Assembly (NCBI RefSeq): GCF_021390395.1
Contig: NZ_JAJUWT010000018.1
Coordinates: 168,477-232,476, forward strand
Reading direction: 5' to 3'
DNA from: Saccharothrix sp. S26
Lineage (GTDB): Bacteria; Actinomycetota; Actinomycetes; Mycobacteriales; Pseudonocardiaceae
Length of the DNA: 64,000 bases
Below are positions 8,102-16,307 of this stretch, piece by piece. The position numbers and the translations under genes were made by a program. The number at the start of each line of letters is the position of its first letter. Position 1 is the first letter of the stretch. The notes below the pieces were generated by a model, which saw nothing but the letters and a program-made list of their open reading frames with translations, ran no database searches and was not told the DNA's origin.

Positions 8102-9381
8102 CGGTCCGACCCTTCCACGTAGGGGATCGTCTGCGGGCCTTCGGGCAGCACGCACAGCCGGGCGTCGGGACCGGCCTCGGCGAGAGCTTCGGCGACGGTG
8201 GCCGAGATGTCCGCGGTCTGCCGCAGGTGCGCGGTCGCCAGCTCGGCGTCGCTGAGGTGGGAGGTGTGCATGACGACCCGGCAGTCGGCCTGGATGCGTG
8301 CCTGGATCTGGACCTGCCACTGGTCGGGCACGGTGGTCGACCGAGCGGAGATCTCCGCGAACAGCGCCGCCGGCGAGTCGGCGGAGGCGAGCACCTCGCG
8401 GTAGGAGCCGTGGTCGGGGAAGCCGTCGCGGCACTCGGCCGCGCACACGATCACCCCGCCCGGCCTGACCACCTGGTAGGCGGCCGACATGCCCTTCACC
8501 GACTGGTAGAGGTTCTGGTCGAGCGGGTAGCCGGAGTTGGTGGTCACCACCACGTCGTAGAGCTGCGGCACCGGCCGCATGGCGACCTCGCGGGCGGTGC
8601 GCACGGCCTCGGCGTGCATCGCGAGCAGGTCACCGCCGAACGCGGCGACGACCTGCTTGTCCTGGTTGAGGACCACGTCGAAGCCGAACGTCACGCCGGT
8701 GGCGTCGGCGATGGCGCGCACGTCGTCGTGCACGGGGTTGCCCTCGACGATCCCCCACGTCGCCCGCGGGTCGCCGATGCGGCGCGCGTCGTGCAGGACC
8801 AGGACCGTCTCCAGCGCGGCCAGGCCCGGCGCGACGAGCTTCGGGCCGCCCGAGAACCCGGCGAAGAAGTGCGGCTCCACGAAACCGGTCGTGATGCGCA
8901 CGTCCGCGGCGACCCACTCGCTGTTCAGCCACACGGGCACGTCCGCGCCGAACTCCCCCATCCACGTCAGGCTGCCGCGGTCGCGGGCATCGTGGTTGAC
9001 GATCCGCACCGAGTCCACCACCTCGTCACCGAACATCCGGCGCAACTCGGCCTCCGTGTTGCCCCGGTGCGTCCCCGTGGCGACCAGCACCACGACGTCG
9101 TCGAGGTCGACCAGGCCGTCCAGCTCCTCCAGGATCACCGGGACCATCAGCTCCCGGGGCTGGGGGCGCGTCCCGTCGCAGGCGGAGATGGCCACGGTCT
9201 GGCCGGGGCGCACGCGCTCGCGCAGCGGCGGACCCGCGACCGGCGCGCGCAACGCCCGGCGCAGAACCTCCCGCGGCGCTTCGGTGGCCCGGTGATGCTT
9301 GGGCGTGACCACGGTCGTCACCGCCGGGTCGACCCGCAGGTCCAGCCCTGTCTCGCCATAAGCCAGTCGCACGGTGCGCAT
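8098..9381 (-). CDS. larA: LarA-family nickel-dependent 2-hydroxyacid racemase
   Basis: Member of the lactate racemase superfamily, which uses the nickel-pincer nucleotide. I chose ATG 9381, which overlaps the preceding stop and gives 427 residues, close to the 424 of L. plantarum LarA. Residues D69, R72, H105, H171, K181 and H197 all sit at a constant offset of three from the known D72, R75, H108, H174, K184 and H200. The segment FVEPHFFAGFSGGPK is diagnostic. With larB, larC and larE downstream the protein should be matured on site. Substrate: L-lactate from fucose breakdown is the simplest idea. Other LarA homologues act on different 2-hydroxyacids, and the adjacent glycerate kinase makes L-glycerate a serious alternative. 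Confidence 0.93.
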   Translation of the reverse strand: MRTVRLAYGETGLDLRVDPAVTTVVTPKHHRATEAPREVLRRALRAPVAGPPLRERVRPGQTVAISACDGTRPQPRELMVPVILEELDGLVDLDDVVVLVATGTHRGNTEAELRRMFGDEVVDSVRIVNHDARDRGSLTWMGEFGADVPVWLNSEWVAADVRITTGFVEPHFFAGFSGGPKLVAPGLAALETVLVLHDARRIGDPRATWGIVEGNPVHDDVRAIADATGVTFGFDVVLNQDKQVVAAFGGDLLAMHAEAVRTAREVAMRPVPQLYDVVVTTNSGYPLDQNLYQSVKGMSAAYQVVRPGGVIVCAAECRDGFPDHGSYREVLASADSPAALFAEISARSTTVPDQWQVQIQARIQADCRVVMHTSHLSDAELATAHLRQTADISATVAEALAEAGPDARLCVLPEGPQTIPYVEGSDR

Positions 9382-10241
9382 CAGCCGGTCCTCACTCCGT
9401 AGACGCGGGCGGCCGTGCCGCCGAAGACCTGGTCCCGTTCCGCAGTGGAACAGCCGTCGAGGAGTTCGGCGGCGGTGGCGAACACCCGTTCGTAGTCGGC
9501 GGCCAGCAGGCAGACCGGCCAGTCGGAGCCGACCATGAGCCGATCCGGGCCGAACGCCTCCAGCGCGATGTCGACGTAGGGCCGCAGGTCGGCCGCGGTC
9601 CACCGCGACCAGTCCGCCTCGGTGACGAGACCGGACACTTTGGCCACCACGTTCGGTTCGGCGGCCAGCTCCGCCAGGCGGGTCGCCCAGGGTTCGACCT
9701 CCTGACCGGCGATGTCCGGTTTGGACAGGTGGTCCAGCACGAACACCATGTCCGGCACCGCTCGCACGGCCTCCAACGCCGCCGGGAGCTGGTGCGGCCG
9801 GGTCAGCACGTCGTAGACGAGCCCGGCATCGCGCACCGCGCGCAACCCCGCCAGCACATCGGGGCGCACCAGCCAGTCCGGGTCGGGTTCGGACTGCACC
9901 AGGTGCCGGACACCTGTGAGCCGGTCGCCGCCGGGTCCGCGGCGCAGCCGGTCCAGCTGCTCGGCGACGTCGGGCGCGGTGAGGTCGACCCACCCGACGA
10001 CGCCCGCGACGAGGTCGAAGGAATCGGCCAGGGCCAGGAACTCCGCCGTTTCCTCGACGTCGGGGAGCACCTGGACCAGCACGGTGGCGTCCACGCCGGC
10101 CCGTTGGGTCACCGCGCGCAGCTCCGCCGGGCCGAAGTCACGCCGGATCGGCTCCAGGGCGGGCTCGTCGAGCCAGTCCTGCGGCCGGGCGGAGAGGTTC
10201 CAGAGGTGGTGGTGGGCGTCGATCCTGATCACTGCGCTCAC
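9381..10241 (-). CDS. Amidohydrolase-family L-fuconolactonase
   Basis: COG3618-type amidohydrolase expected to open L-fucono-lactone to L-fuconate. The family HxH metal motif is near the start (RIDAHHHLW), further conserved positions are LDHLSKPD and MVGSDWPVC, and the length (286 residues) is normal. The start is uncertain. GTG 10241 overlaps the previous stop as GTGA, whereas GTG 10232 has a better-spaced GGAG; the two differ by three residues. It lies between the sugar dehydrogenase and larA genes in one coupled operon, matching its place as second step of the pathway. Confidence 0.85.
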   Translation of the reverse strand: MSAVIRIDAHHHLWNLSARPQDWLDEPALEPIRRDFGPAELRAVTQRAGVDATVLVQVLPDVEETAEFLALADSFDLVAGVVGWVDLTAPDVAEQLDRLRRGPGGDRLTGVRHLVQSEPDPDWLVRPDVLAGLRAVRDAGLVYDVLTRPHQLPAALEAVRAVPDMVFVLDHLSKPDIAGQEVEPWATRLAELAAEPNVVAKVSGLVTEADWSRWTAADLRPYVDIALEAFGPDRLMVGSDWPVCLLAADYERVFATAAELLDGCSTAERDQVFGGTAARVYGVRTG

Positions 10242-11215
10242 TCCTGCTCCAGCGCGTCGAGTTCCGCCCACAGCGCCTCGGGGATGTCGGTGGTGGCGTG
10301 GGCGGTGTTGTCGGCGACTTCACGCGCGTTCCGTGCGCCGACGACGACACCGGTCACCGCCGGGTGCCGCAACGGGAAGCGCAGCGCGGCGGCGGCCAGC
10401 GGTACGCCGTGCGCGGCGCAGCGCTCGGCCAAGGCCACTGCTCGCCGTCGGACGTCGTCCGGGGCAGGTGCGTAGTCGTAGGTGGCGTGGGCGGTCGGGT
10501 CGGCGAGGATGCCGCTGTTGAAGACGCCCCCGACCAGCACGCCAACGTCGCGCTGCGCGCACAGCGGCAGCAGTTCGTCTGCGGCGCCGCGGTCCAGCAG
10601 GGAGTACCGGCCCGCGACGAGCACGCAGTCGAGGTCGGTCTCGGTGACGAACCGGGTGAGCATCGCGGTCTGGTTCATGCCCGCACCGATCGCCCGCACC
10701 GCGCCCTCCGCGCGCAACCGGGCCAGCGCCGGGTACGCGCCGGTGACCGCGTCCTCCCAGTGGTCGTCGGGGTCGTGGATCAGCACCACGTCGAAGGAGT
10801 CGAGACCGGAACGCTCCAGGCTCTCCGCGAGACTGCGGTAGACGCCGTCGGCGCTGTAGTCCCGCACCCGCACCAGGCCCGGCTCGCCGTGGAAGCCCTC
10901 GTCGCCGGGTGCCGTGTCGCCGGGCACCAGCAGCCGACCGACCTTCGTCGACACCGTGAACTCCGCCCGGGGTCGGGAGGCCAGGAACGCGCCGAGGCGC
11001 CGTTCCGCCAGACCGGCGCCGTAGTGGGGTGCGGTGTCGAAGTAGCGGATCCCGGCGGCCCACGCCGTCTCCAAAGCGGCAGCGGCCTCGTCCTCGGTCA
11101 CCGCCGAGAACAGCCCGGCCAGCGGCGCGGTGCCCAGGCCGAGACGGCTCACCGTGACGTCGGAACGGCCCAGCGGCACCCGCTCGGTGGACCACTGCCG
11201 GGTCGCGGAGGTCAT
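10238..11215 (-). CDS. Aldo/keto reductase, probable L-fucose 1-dehydrogenase
   Basis: A 325-residue AKR-fold oxidoreductase resembling D-threo-aldose/L-fucose 1-dehydrogenases, which oxidise the sugar to its lactone with NAD(P). The catalytic tetrad is visible: D and Y in YFDTAPHYG, K in VSTKVGR, and H in VLIHDPDDHW. The N-terminal VTVSRLGLGTAPLAG and C-terminal FPLRHPAVTGVVVG are typical. ATG 11215 overlaps the preceding stop. A fragment of a related protein occurs at 22896-23000 (FPLRHPAVASVVTG), so the locus once held a second copy. Confidence 0.88.
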   Translation of the reverse strand: MTSATRQWSTERVPLGRSDVTVSRLGLGTAPLAGLFSAVTEDEAAAALETAWAAGIRYFDTAPHYGAGLAERRLGAFLASRPRAEFTVSTKVGRLLVPGDTAPGDEGFHGEPGLVRVRDYSADGVYRSLAESLERSGLDSFDVVLIHDPDDHWEDAVTGAYPALARLRAEGAVRAIGAGMNQTAMLTRFVTETDLDCVLVAGRYSLLDRGAADELLPLCAQRDVGVLVGGVFNSGILADPTAHATYDYAPAPDDVRRRAVALAERCAAHGVPLAAAALRFPLRHPAVTGVVVGARNAREVADNTAHATTDIPEALWAELDALEQE

Positions 11216-12066
11216 CACGCCTGGCCCAGGACGTGGCGCTGCCGCCCGAGCCCGTCGATCTCGAGCTCGACCACGTCACCCGCGCGCAGGTACGGGAAGT
11301 CGTTGGCCCCGAAGGCGACCCCGGCCGGGGTGCCGGTGTTGATCACATCACCGGGCTCCAGCACCATGAACTGGCTGAGGTACCACACCACGTGACGCAC
11401 ACCGAAGATCATGTTCTTGGTGTGGCCGTCCTGGCGCGGCTCGCCGTTGACGCGCAGCCTCATCCCCAACGCCTGGGGGTCGCCGACCTCGTCGGGGGTC
11501 ACCAGCCACGGCCCGAGCGGGTTGAACGTCTCGCAGGACTTGCCCTTGTCCCACGTGCCACCGCGCTCGTGCTGGTAGGCCCGTTCGGTGACGTCGTCGG
11601 CGATGGCGTAACCCGCGATGACGTCGTCGGCGTCCTCCGGCGAGTCCAGGTAACGCGCGGTGCGACCGATGACGACCGCGAGTTCGATCTCGTAATCGGT
11701 CTTGGCGCTGCCGCGCGGGATGAGAACCGTGTCGTCGGGACCCACGACCGTGTTCGAGGCTTTCAGGAACACCACCGGCTCGGCCGGCGGCGGGGTCGCG
11801 GTCTCGGCGGCGTGGTCGGCGTAGTTCAGGCCGACGCACACCACCTTCCCGGGCCGGGCGACGGGAGCACCCACACGCATGCCGCTGACGTCGATCACGG
11901 GCAGCACGCCGTCCGCCATGGCCGCCCGGACCTGCTCGACCCCGTCGCCCGCCAGGAACGCGCCGTCGATGTCGGTCGTCAACGAGGTCAGGTCGTAAGC
12001 GACGCCGTGGGCGTCCAGGACAGCGGGCCGCTCTTGGCCCGCCGGGCCCACGCGCAACAGCTTCAT
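11215..12066 (-). CDS. FAH-family 2,4-diketo-3-deoxy-L-fuconate hydrolase (probable)
   Basis: Fumarylacetoacetate-hydrolase-fold protein of 283 residues from ATG 12066, which has AGGAG upstream and overlaps the GntR stop. Metal-binding residues are in TDYEIELAVVIGR and the characteristic FLKASNTVVGPDD and NTGTPAGVAFG segments are present. In non-phosphorylative fucose pathways this fold cleaves the C3-C4 bond of 2,4-diketo-3-deoxy-L-fuconate to pyruvate and L-lactate. An alternative is simple aldol cleavage or decarboxylation of another keto-acid, but the company of an SDR and L-fuconate dehydratase favours the hydrolase role. Confidence 0.88.
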   Translation of the reverse strand: MKLLRVGPAGQERPAVLDAHGVAYDLTSLTTDIDGAFLAGDGVEQVRAAMADGVLPVIDVSGMRVGAPVARPGKVVCVGLNYADHAAETATPPPAEPVVFLKASNTVVGPDDTVLIPRGSAKTDYEIELAVVIGRTARYLDSPEDADDVIAGYAIADDVTERAYQHERGGTWDKGKSCETFNPLGPWLVTPDEVGDPQALGMRLRVNGEPRQDGHTKNMIFGVRHVVWYLSQFMVLEPGDVINTGTPAGVAFGANDFPYLRAGDVVELEIDGLGRQRHVLGQA

Positions 12067-12815
12067 CGGAGATCTCCTCGGCCATGGGAAGTCGGAATCG
12101 AACGGGACGTCACCCCTGGACTTGGGTTGTAGCCGTCCCGGTCCACGTGCTCGCGCAACCACCGCTCGGTAGTGGTGATGTGCATCAGCGCAGCGGCCTG
12201 GGCGACGGTGGCGTCACGGTCGACCAGTGCGTTGTAAATCGCTTCGTGCTCGGCGAGCGTGCGGCTCGCCGCGTTGTCGTCGACCAGCCCGCGCCAGACC
12301 CTGGAGCGGACCGTGCGACCGGAGATCCCTTCCAGCAGGGTCGTCAACGTCGCGTTGCCGGTGGCGGCGACGACGGCCCGGTGGAAGGCGGCGTCGTGCT
12401 CGTTGAGCAGCTCCACGTCGTCGCGGGCGGCGCGCATCGCGTCGAGGTGCTTCTCGACCACGGCGAGCTCCGAGTCGCTGATCCGCGTGGCCGCCAACCC
12501 GGTCGCCACCGGCTCGAACAGCCGGCGCACCTCGGTGAGCTCCAACAACGTGTCGCCGTGGAGCAACTCCACAGCGGACGCGATGCTGCCGAGCAGCACC
12601 TCGGGCTCCAGGCTGGTCACGTAGGTGCCGTCGCCCCGCCGGATCTCCAGCACCCGCGCGACCACCAGCGCCTTGACCGCCTCCCGCATGAGGTTGCGGG
12701 ACAGGCCCAACTCGGCGGCCAACTGCTGCTCGGGGGGCAGCTTGCTCCCCGGCGGCAGCTCACCCGACTGGATCAGATCTCTGATTCGGTCGATGGCCTT
12801 GTCGGTCAGTGACAT
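12063..12815 (-). CDS. FadR-subfamily GntR regulator heading the larABCE/fucose operon
   Basis: A 250-residue GntR/FCD regulator, close paralogue of the one at 3492-4247: the winged helix (LPPGSKLPPEQQLAAELGLSRN) and FCD domain (HDAAFHRAVVAATGNATL) align without gaps. It is the first gene of a nine-gene minus-strand operon running to larE, every junction being an overlap. It lies back to back with the dehydratase/SDR/ABC-importer operon, with operator copies on both sides of the shared 300-bp promoter region. Autoregulation together with control of both operons is likely. A repressor relieved by a pathway acid is the usual FCD mode, but this is inference. Confidence 0.9.
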   Translation of the reverse strand: MSLTDKAIDRIRDLIQSGELPPGSKLPPEQQLAAELGLSRNLMREAVKALVVARVLEIRRGDGTYVTSLEPEVLLGSIASAVELLHGDTLLELTEVRRLFEPVATGLAATRISDSELAVVEKHLDAMRAARDDVELLNEHDAAFHRAVVAATGNATLTTLLEGISGRTVRSRVWRGLVDDNAASRTLAEHEAIYNALVDRDATVAQAAALMHITTTERWLREHVDRDGYNPSPGVTSRSIPTSHGRGDLR

Positions 12816-12856
12816 CGGTGTCCCCCAAGAGGTGGCTTACGCGGCGACAGGCTAGC

Positions 12857-12873
12857 AATACATCCCATCTCTA
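12857..12873. promoter_or_regulatory. GntR-type operator copy, larABCE operon promoter
   Basis: AATACATC-C-CATCTCTA matches the palindrome at 11 of 16 arm positions with 7 of 8 in the left arm. It lies 42 bp from the GntR ATG and probably overlaps the promoter of the nine-gene operon. Confidence 0.5.
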
Positions 12874-12996
12874 CGGAAGAGGTGGGATGACGTGCGCTCC
12901 GAGAGTGGCCAGCGTCGGCGCATCTTCCTGCATCTTTAACGATCCAATGTTGCGAATCGACGCTCAAGCTGGACATCGGAGCTTCGGCAACCTATA

Positions 12997-13013
12997 AATC
13001 CATCCCATGTCCG
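12997..13013. promoter_or_regulatory. GntR-type operator copy, dehydratase/importer promoter
   Basis: AATCCATC-C-CATGTCCG matches the palindrome at 11 of 16 positions. It lies about 105 bp upstream of the L-fuconate dehydratase start, in the divergent promoter region, and would put the importer operon under the same regulators. Confidence 0.45.
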
Positions 13014-13119
13014 GCGTTGAGTGGTTGCACCGCGGACATGTCATGGACACACAACGAAGGGGTAGTCGCGATGACTTCGACCCGAGGCCGAGGCTTTCGA
13101 GCCGGAAGTGCCGGGCACG

Positions 13120-14427
13120 ATGACTGAGCTGATCACCGCCGTCGACGCGGTCGACGTGCGGTTCCCGACCTCGCTCGAGCTCGACGGCTCCGACGCCATG
13201 AACCCCGAACCCGACTACTCCGCCGCCTACGTGACCCTGCGGACCAGCGAGGGCGCGGAGGGCCACGGGCTCGCCTTCACCGTCGGGCGCGGCAACGAGG
13301 TCGAGGTGGCCGCCGTGCGCGCCCTGGCCCCGTTGGTCGTCGGCCTGCCGGTGGACGACGTGCTGGCCGACCTGGGGGCGTTCTCGCGCCGCCTGACCGG
13401 CGACAGCCAGCTTCGGTGGCTCGGCCCGGAGAAGGGCGCCATCCACATGGCCGCCGCCGCCATCGTCAACGCCGTCTGGGACCTGTACGGGCGGCGCGAG
13501 GGCAAGCCGGTCTGGCAACTGCTCGCCGAGCTGTCCCCCGAGCGGTTGGTCGACCTGGTGGACTTCCGCTACCTCGAAGACGCCCTCACCCGCGACGAGG
13601 CGCTGGACATCCTGCGCCGCGCCGAACCGGGCCGCGCCGAGCGCACGGCCCACCTCCTGCGGCACGGCTACCCGGCCTACACCACCACACCGGGGTGGCT
13701 GGGCTACGACGACGAGAAGCTCGTGCGCCTGTCGAAGGAGGCCGTGTCCGACGGCTTCACCCAGATCAAGCTCAAGGTCGGCGCCGACCCCGGCGACGAC
13801 GTGCGCCGCCTGCGGCTGGCCCGCGAGGCGGTCGGACCCGACATCCGGATCGCGGTCGACGCCAACCAGGCGTGGGGCGTGCGGCAGGCGATCGACTGGA
13901 TGACCCCGCTGCTGCCCTACGACCCGTACTGGATCGAGGAACCGACCTCGCCCGACGACATCCTGGGCCACGCCGCGATCCGGCGGGCGATCGCGCCCGT
14001 GAAGGTCGCCACCGGCGAGCACACCCACAACCAGGTGATGTTCAAGCAACTGCTCCAGGCGGGCGCGCTCGACATCCTGCAACTCGACGCGAGCCGCACG
14101 GCGGGCGTCACCGAGAACGTCGCCATCCTGTTGCTGGCGGCCAAGTTCGGCGTCCCGGTCTGCCCGCACGCGGGCGGCGTCGGGCTGTGCGAGATGGTCC
14201 AGCACCTGGCGATGTTCGACTACGTGGCCGTCAGCGGCACCACCGAGGACCGCGTGATCGAGTACGTCGACCACCTGCACGAGCACTTCACCGACCCGGT
14301 GCGCATCCGCGACGGCCACTACCTCGCCCCGACCGCACCCGGCATCAGCGCCGAGCTGCACCCCGAGTCCGTCGCCGCCCACCGCTTCCCGGACGGGCCC
14401 GTGTGGAACCGGCAGGCCACGGCATGA
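13120..14427 (+). CDS. L-fuconate dehydratase (enolase superfamily)
   Basis: Dehydrates L-fuconate to 2-keto-3-deoxy-L-fuconate. The 435-residue protein has the diagnostic N-terminal SLELDGSDAMNPEPDYSAAY pattern. Its barrel motifs are the base KLKVGAD (KxK), metal ligands D (AVDANQAWG), E (WIEEPTSPDD) and E (ATGEHTHN), and the C-terminal catalytic His in CPHAGGVGLCE. ATG 13120 gives the usual family N-terminus; an in-frame GTG at 13108 would add four residues. It opens the plus-strand operon and overlaps the SDR gene (ATGA). The near-complete motif set makes this the best anchor for naming the pathway as L-fucose rather than L-rhamnose. Confidence 0.94.
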   Translation: MTELITAVDAVDVRFPTSLELDGSDAMNPEPDYSAAYVTLRTSEGAEGHGLAFTVGRGNEVEVAAVRALAPLVVGLPVDDVLADLGAFSRRLTGDSQLRWLGPEKGAIHMAAAAIVNAVWDLYGRREGKPVWQLLAELSPERLVDLVDFRYLEDALTRDEALDILRRAEPGRAERTAHLLRHGYPAYTTTPGWLGYDDEKLVRLSKEAVSDGFTQIKLKVGADPGDDVRRLRLAREAVGPDIRIAVDANQAWGVRQAIDWMTPLLPYDPYWIEEPTSPDDILGHAAIRRAIAPVKVATGEHTHNQVMFKQLLQAGALDILQLDASRTAGVTENVAILLLAAKFGVPVCPHAGGVGLCEMVQHLAMFDYVAVSGTTEDRVIEYVDHLHEHFTDPVRIRDGHYLAPTAPGISAELHPESVAAHRFPDGPVWNRQATA

Positions 14428-15182
14428 GCGCGCCCGAGTTCACCGGCCTGACGGCCGTGGTCACCGGCGGCGCGTCCGGCATCGGCCTGGCCACCGCCCT
14501 GTTGCTGGCTTCCCGGGGCGCGCGGGTCGCGTGCCTGGACCTGGTACCGGACGGCGTGCCCGAGCCGCTGATCGGGATCCGGGCGGACGTGTCCGACGAC
14601 GTCGCGGTCCGGGCCGCCGTCGAGGAGGCCGCGCAGCGACTCGGCGGCATCGACGTGCTGGTCAACAACGCCGGCATCGGCGCCCAAGGCACGATCGAGG
14701 ACAACCCCGACGACGAGTGGCGGCGGGTGTTCGAGGTCAACGTGTTCGGGATCGTCCGCACCACCCGCGCCGCGTTGCCCTACCTGCGCGAGTCCCGCCA
14801 CGCGGCGATCGTCAACACCTGCTCCATCGCCGCGACCGCCGGCCTGCCCGACCGCGTCCTGTACTCCTCCACCAAGGGCGCGGTGCTCGCCCTCACCCGC
14901 GCCACCGCCGCGGACCTCGTCCGCGACGGCATCCGCGTCAACTGCGTCAACCCCGGCACCGCCGACACCCCGTGGATCGGCCGCCTGCTCGACCGCGCCG
15001 ACGACCCCGAAGCCGAACGGGCCGCGTTGAACGCCCGTCAGCCGATGGGTCGCCTCGTCACCGCCGACGAGGTCGCCGCGGCCATCGCCTACCTGGCCAG
15101 CCCGCTGTCCGGTTCGACCACGGGCACCGACCTCGCCGTCGACGGCGGCATGAGCGGACTGCGCGTCCGTCCCCGCTCCTGA
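14424..15182 (+). CDS. SDR-family 2-keto-3-deoxy-L-fuconate dehydrogenase
   Basis: A 252-residue short-chain dehydrogenase with the TGGASGIG cofactor loop at residues 15-22, NNAG, catalytic Ser in VNTCSIAA, YxxxK in VLYSSTKG, and the C-terminal DGGMSG. It should oxidise the C4 hydroxyl of 2-keto-3-deoxy-L-fuconate to the 2,4-diketo acid, which the FAH-type protein on the other strand then cleaves. The ATGA overlap with the dehydratase gene implies coupled translation. The acidic CLDL end of strand 2 suggests NAD rather than NADP. Confidence 0.9.
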   Translation: MSAPEFTGLTAVVTGGASGIGLATALLLASRGARVACLDLVPDGVPEPLIGIRADVSDDVAVRAAVEEAAQRLGGIDVLVNNAGIGAQGTIEDNPDDEWRRVFEVNVFGIVRTTRAALPYLRESRHAAIVNTCSIAATAGLPDRVLYSSTKGAVLALTRATAADLVRDGIRVNCVNPGTADTPWIGRLLDRADDPEAERAALNARQPMGRLVTADEVAAAIAYLASPLSGSTTGTDLAVDGGMSGLRVRPRS

Positions 15183-15223
15183 TCCCCCCAAGTTCCCAGA
15201 GCAACGTCGCTAGGAGAACCGCC

Positions 15224-16288
15224 GTGAAGACCACCAACCGCACCATCGCCGCCCTCGGCGCAGTCGCCGCGCTCACCGCAGCCCTCACCGCCTGCGGCGG
15301 TTCCGACGCCGGGTCCGCCGGGAACGGCAAGCCCGTGGTCGGCCTCGACTTCCCCCGTTCCGACACCGACTTCTGGAACTCCTACATCAAGTACAGCCCC
15401 GACTTCGCCACCGACTTCGGGCTCGACCTCAAGACCACCAACTCGCAGAACGACGTCGCCAAGCTCACCGCCAACATCCAGACCTTGATCAGCCAGGGCG
15501 TCAAGGGCGTCGCGATGGCCCCGCAGGACACCGCGGCCATCGCGCCCACGCTGGAGCAGCTGTCAGCGAAGAAGATCCCGGTGGTCACCGTGGACACCCG
15601 GCCCGACACCGGCGACGTCTACATGGTGGTGCGGGCCGACAACCGCGCGTACGGCGAGAAGGCCTGCCGGTTCCTCGGCGCCAAGCTGGGCGGCAAGGGC
15701 AAGGTCGTGATGTTGCAGGGCGACCTCGCCTCGATCAACGGCCGCGACCGCACCGAGGCGTTCAACGACTGCATGAAGGCCAACTACCCCGACATCACGG
15801 TCTTCGGCGAGGCCACGAACTGGGACGGCGCGGTCGCCGCGCAGAAGCTGCAGACCGACCTGACCGCCCACCCCGACATCAAGGGCGTCTACATGCAGTC
15901 CAGCTTCGCCCTCGCCGGCACCCTCCAGGTGCTCAAGCAGAAGAACCTGCTGGTCGGCCCGGACGACCCGAAGCACGTGTTCGTGGTCTCCAACGACGGC
16001 ATCCCCGAGGAGCTGCGCAACATCGCCGAGGGCAAGATCGACGCCACCGTCTCGCAGCCGGCCGACCTCTACGCCAAGTACGCGCTGCACTACCTGAAGG
16101 CCGCGATCGACGGCAAGACGTTCGCGCCCGGCAAGACCGACCACGACAGCACGATCATCCAGGTCCGTGAAGGTCTGCTGGAGGACCAGCTCTCCGCGCC
16201 CCTGGTCACCGCCGACGGCGGCACCTACGACGGCGTTCCCAGCCTCAAGGCCGACGACAGGTCCCTCTGGGGCACCGAGCACCTCTGA
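15224..16288 (+). CDS. Sugar ABC transporter substrate-binding lipoprotein
   Basis: Periplasmic-binding-protein-like lipoprotein (peripla_BP_4 / RbsB class), 354 residues from GTG 15224, with AGGAG seven bases upstream. The signal peptide ends in the lipobox LTAC with C24 as the lipidated residue. The body shows the expected two-lobe pattern, with GVKGVAMAPQDTAAIAPTLE and VVTVDTRPD. It is followed at once by the ATPase and permease genes, making a complete RbsBAC-like importer. Inference: the ligand is L-fucose or a fucose-containing oligosaccharide released by the exported fucosidases. Confidence 0.92.
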   Translation: MKTTNRTIAALGAVAALTAALTACGGSDAGSAGNGKPVVGLDFPRSDTDFWNSYIKYSPDFATDFGLDLKTTNSQNDVAKLTANIQTLISQGVKGVAMAPQDTAAIAPTLEQLSAKKIPVVTVDTRPDTGDVYMVVRADNRAYGEKACRFLGAKLGGKGKVVMLQGDLASINGRDRTEAFNDCMKANYPDITVFGEATNWDGAVAAQKLQTDLTAHPDIKGVYMQSSFALAGTLQVLKQKNLLVGPDDPKHVFVVSNDGIPEELRNIAEGKIDATVSQPADLYAKYALHYLKAAIDGKTFAPGKTDHDSTIIQVREGLLEDQLSAPLVTADGGTYDGVPSLKADDRSLWGTEHL

Positions 16289-16307
16289 TCGGAAGGCGAG
16301 CACCGAG

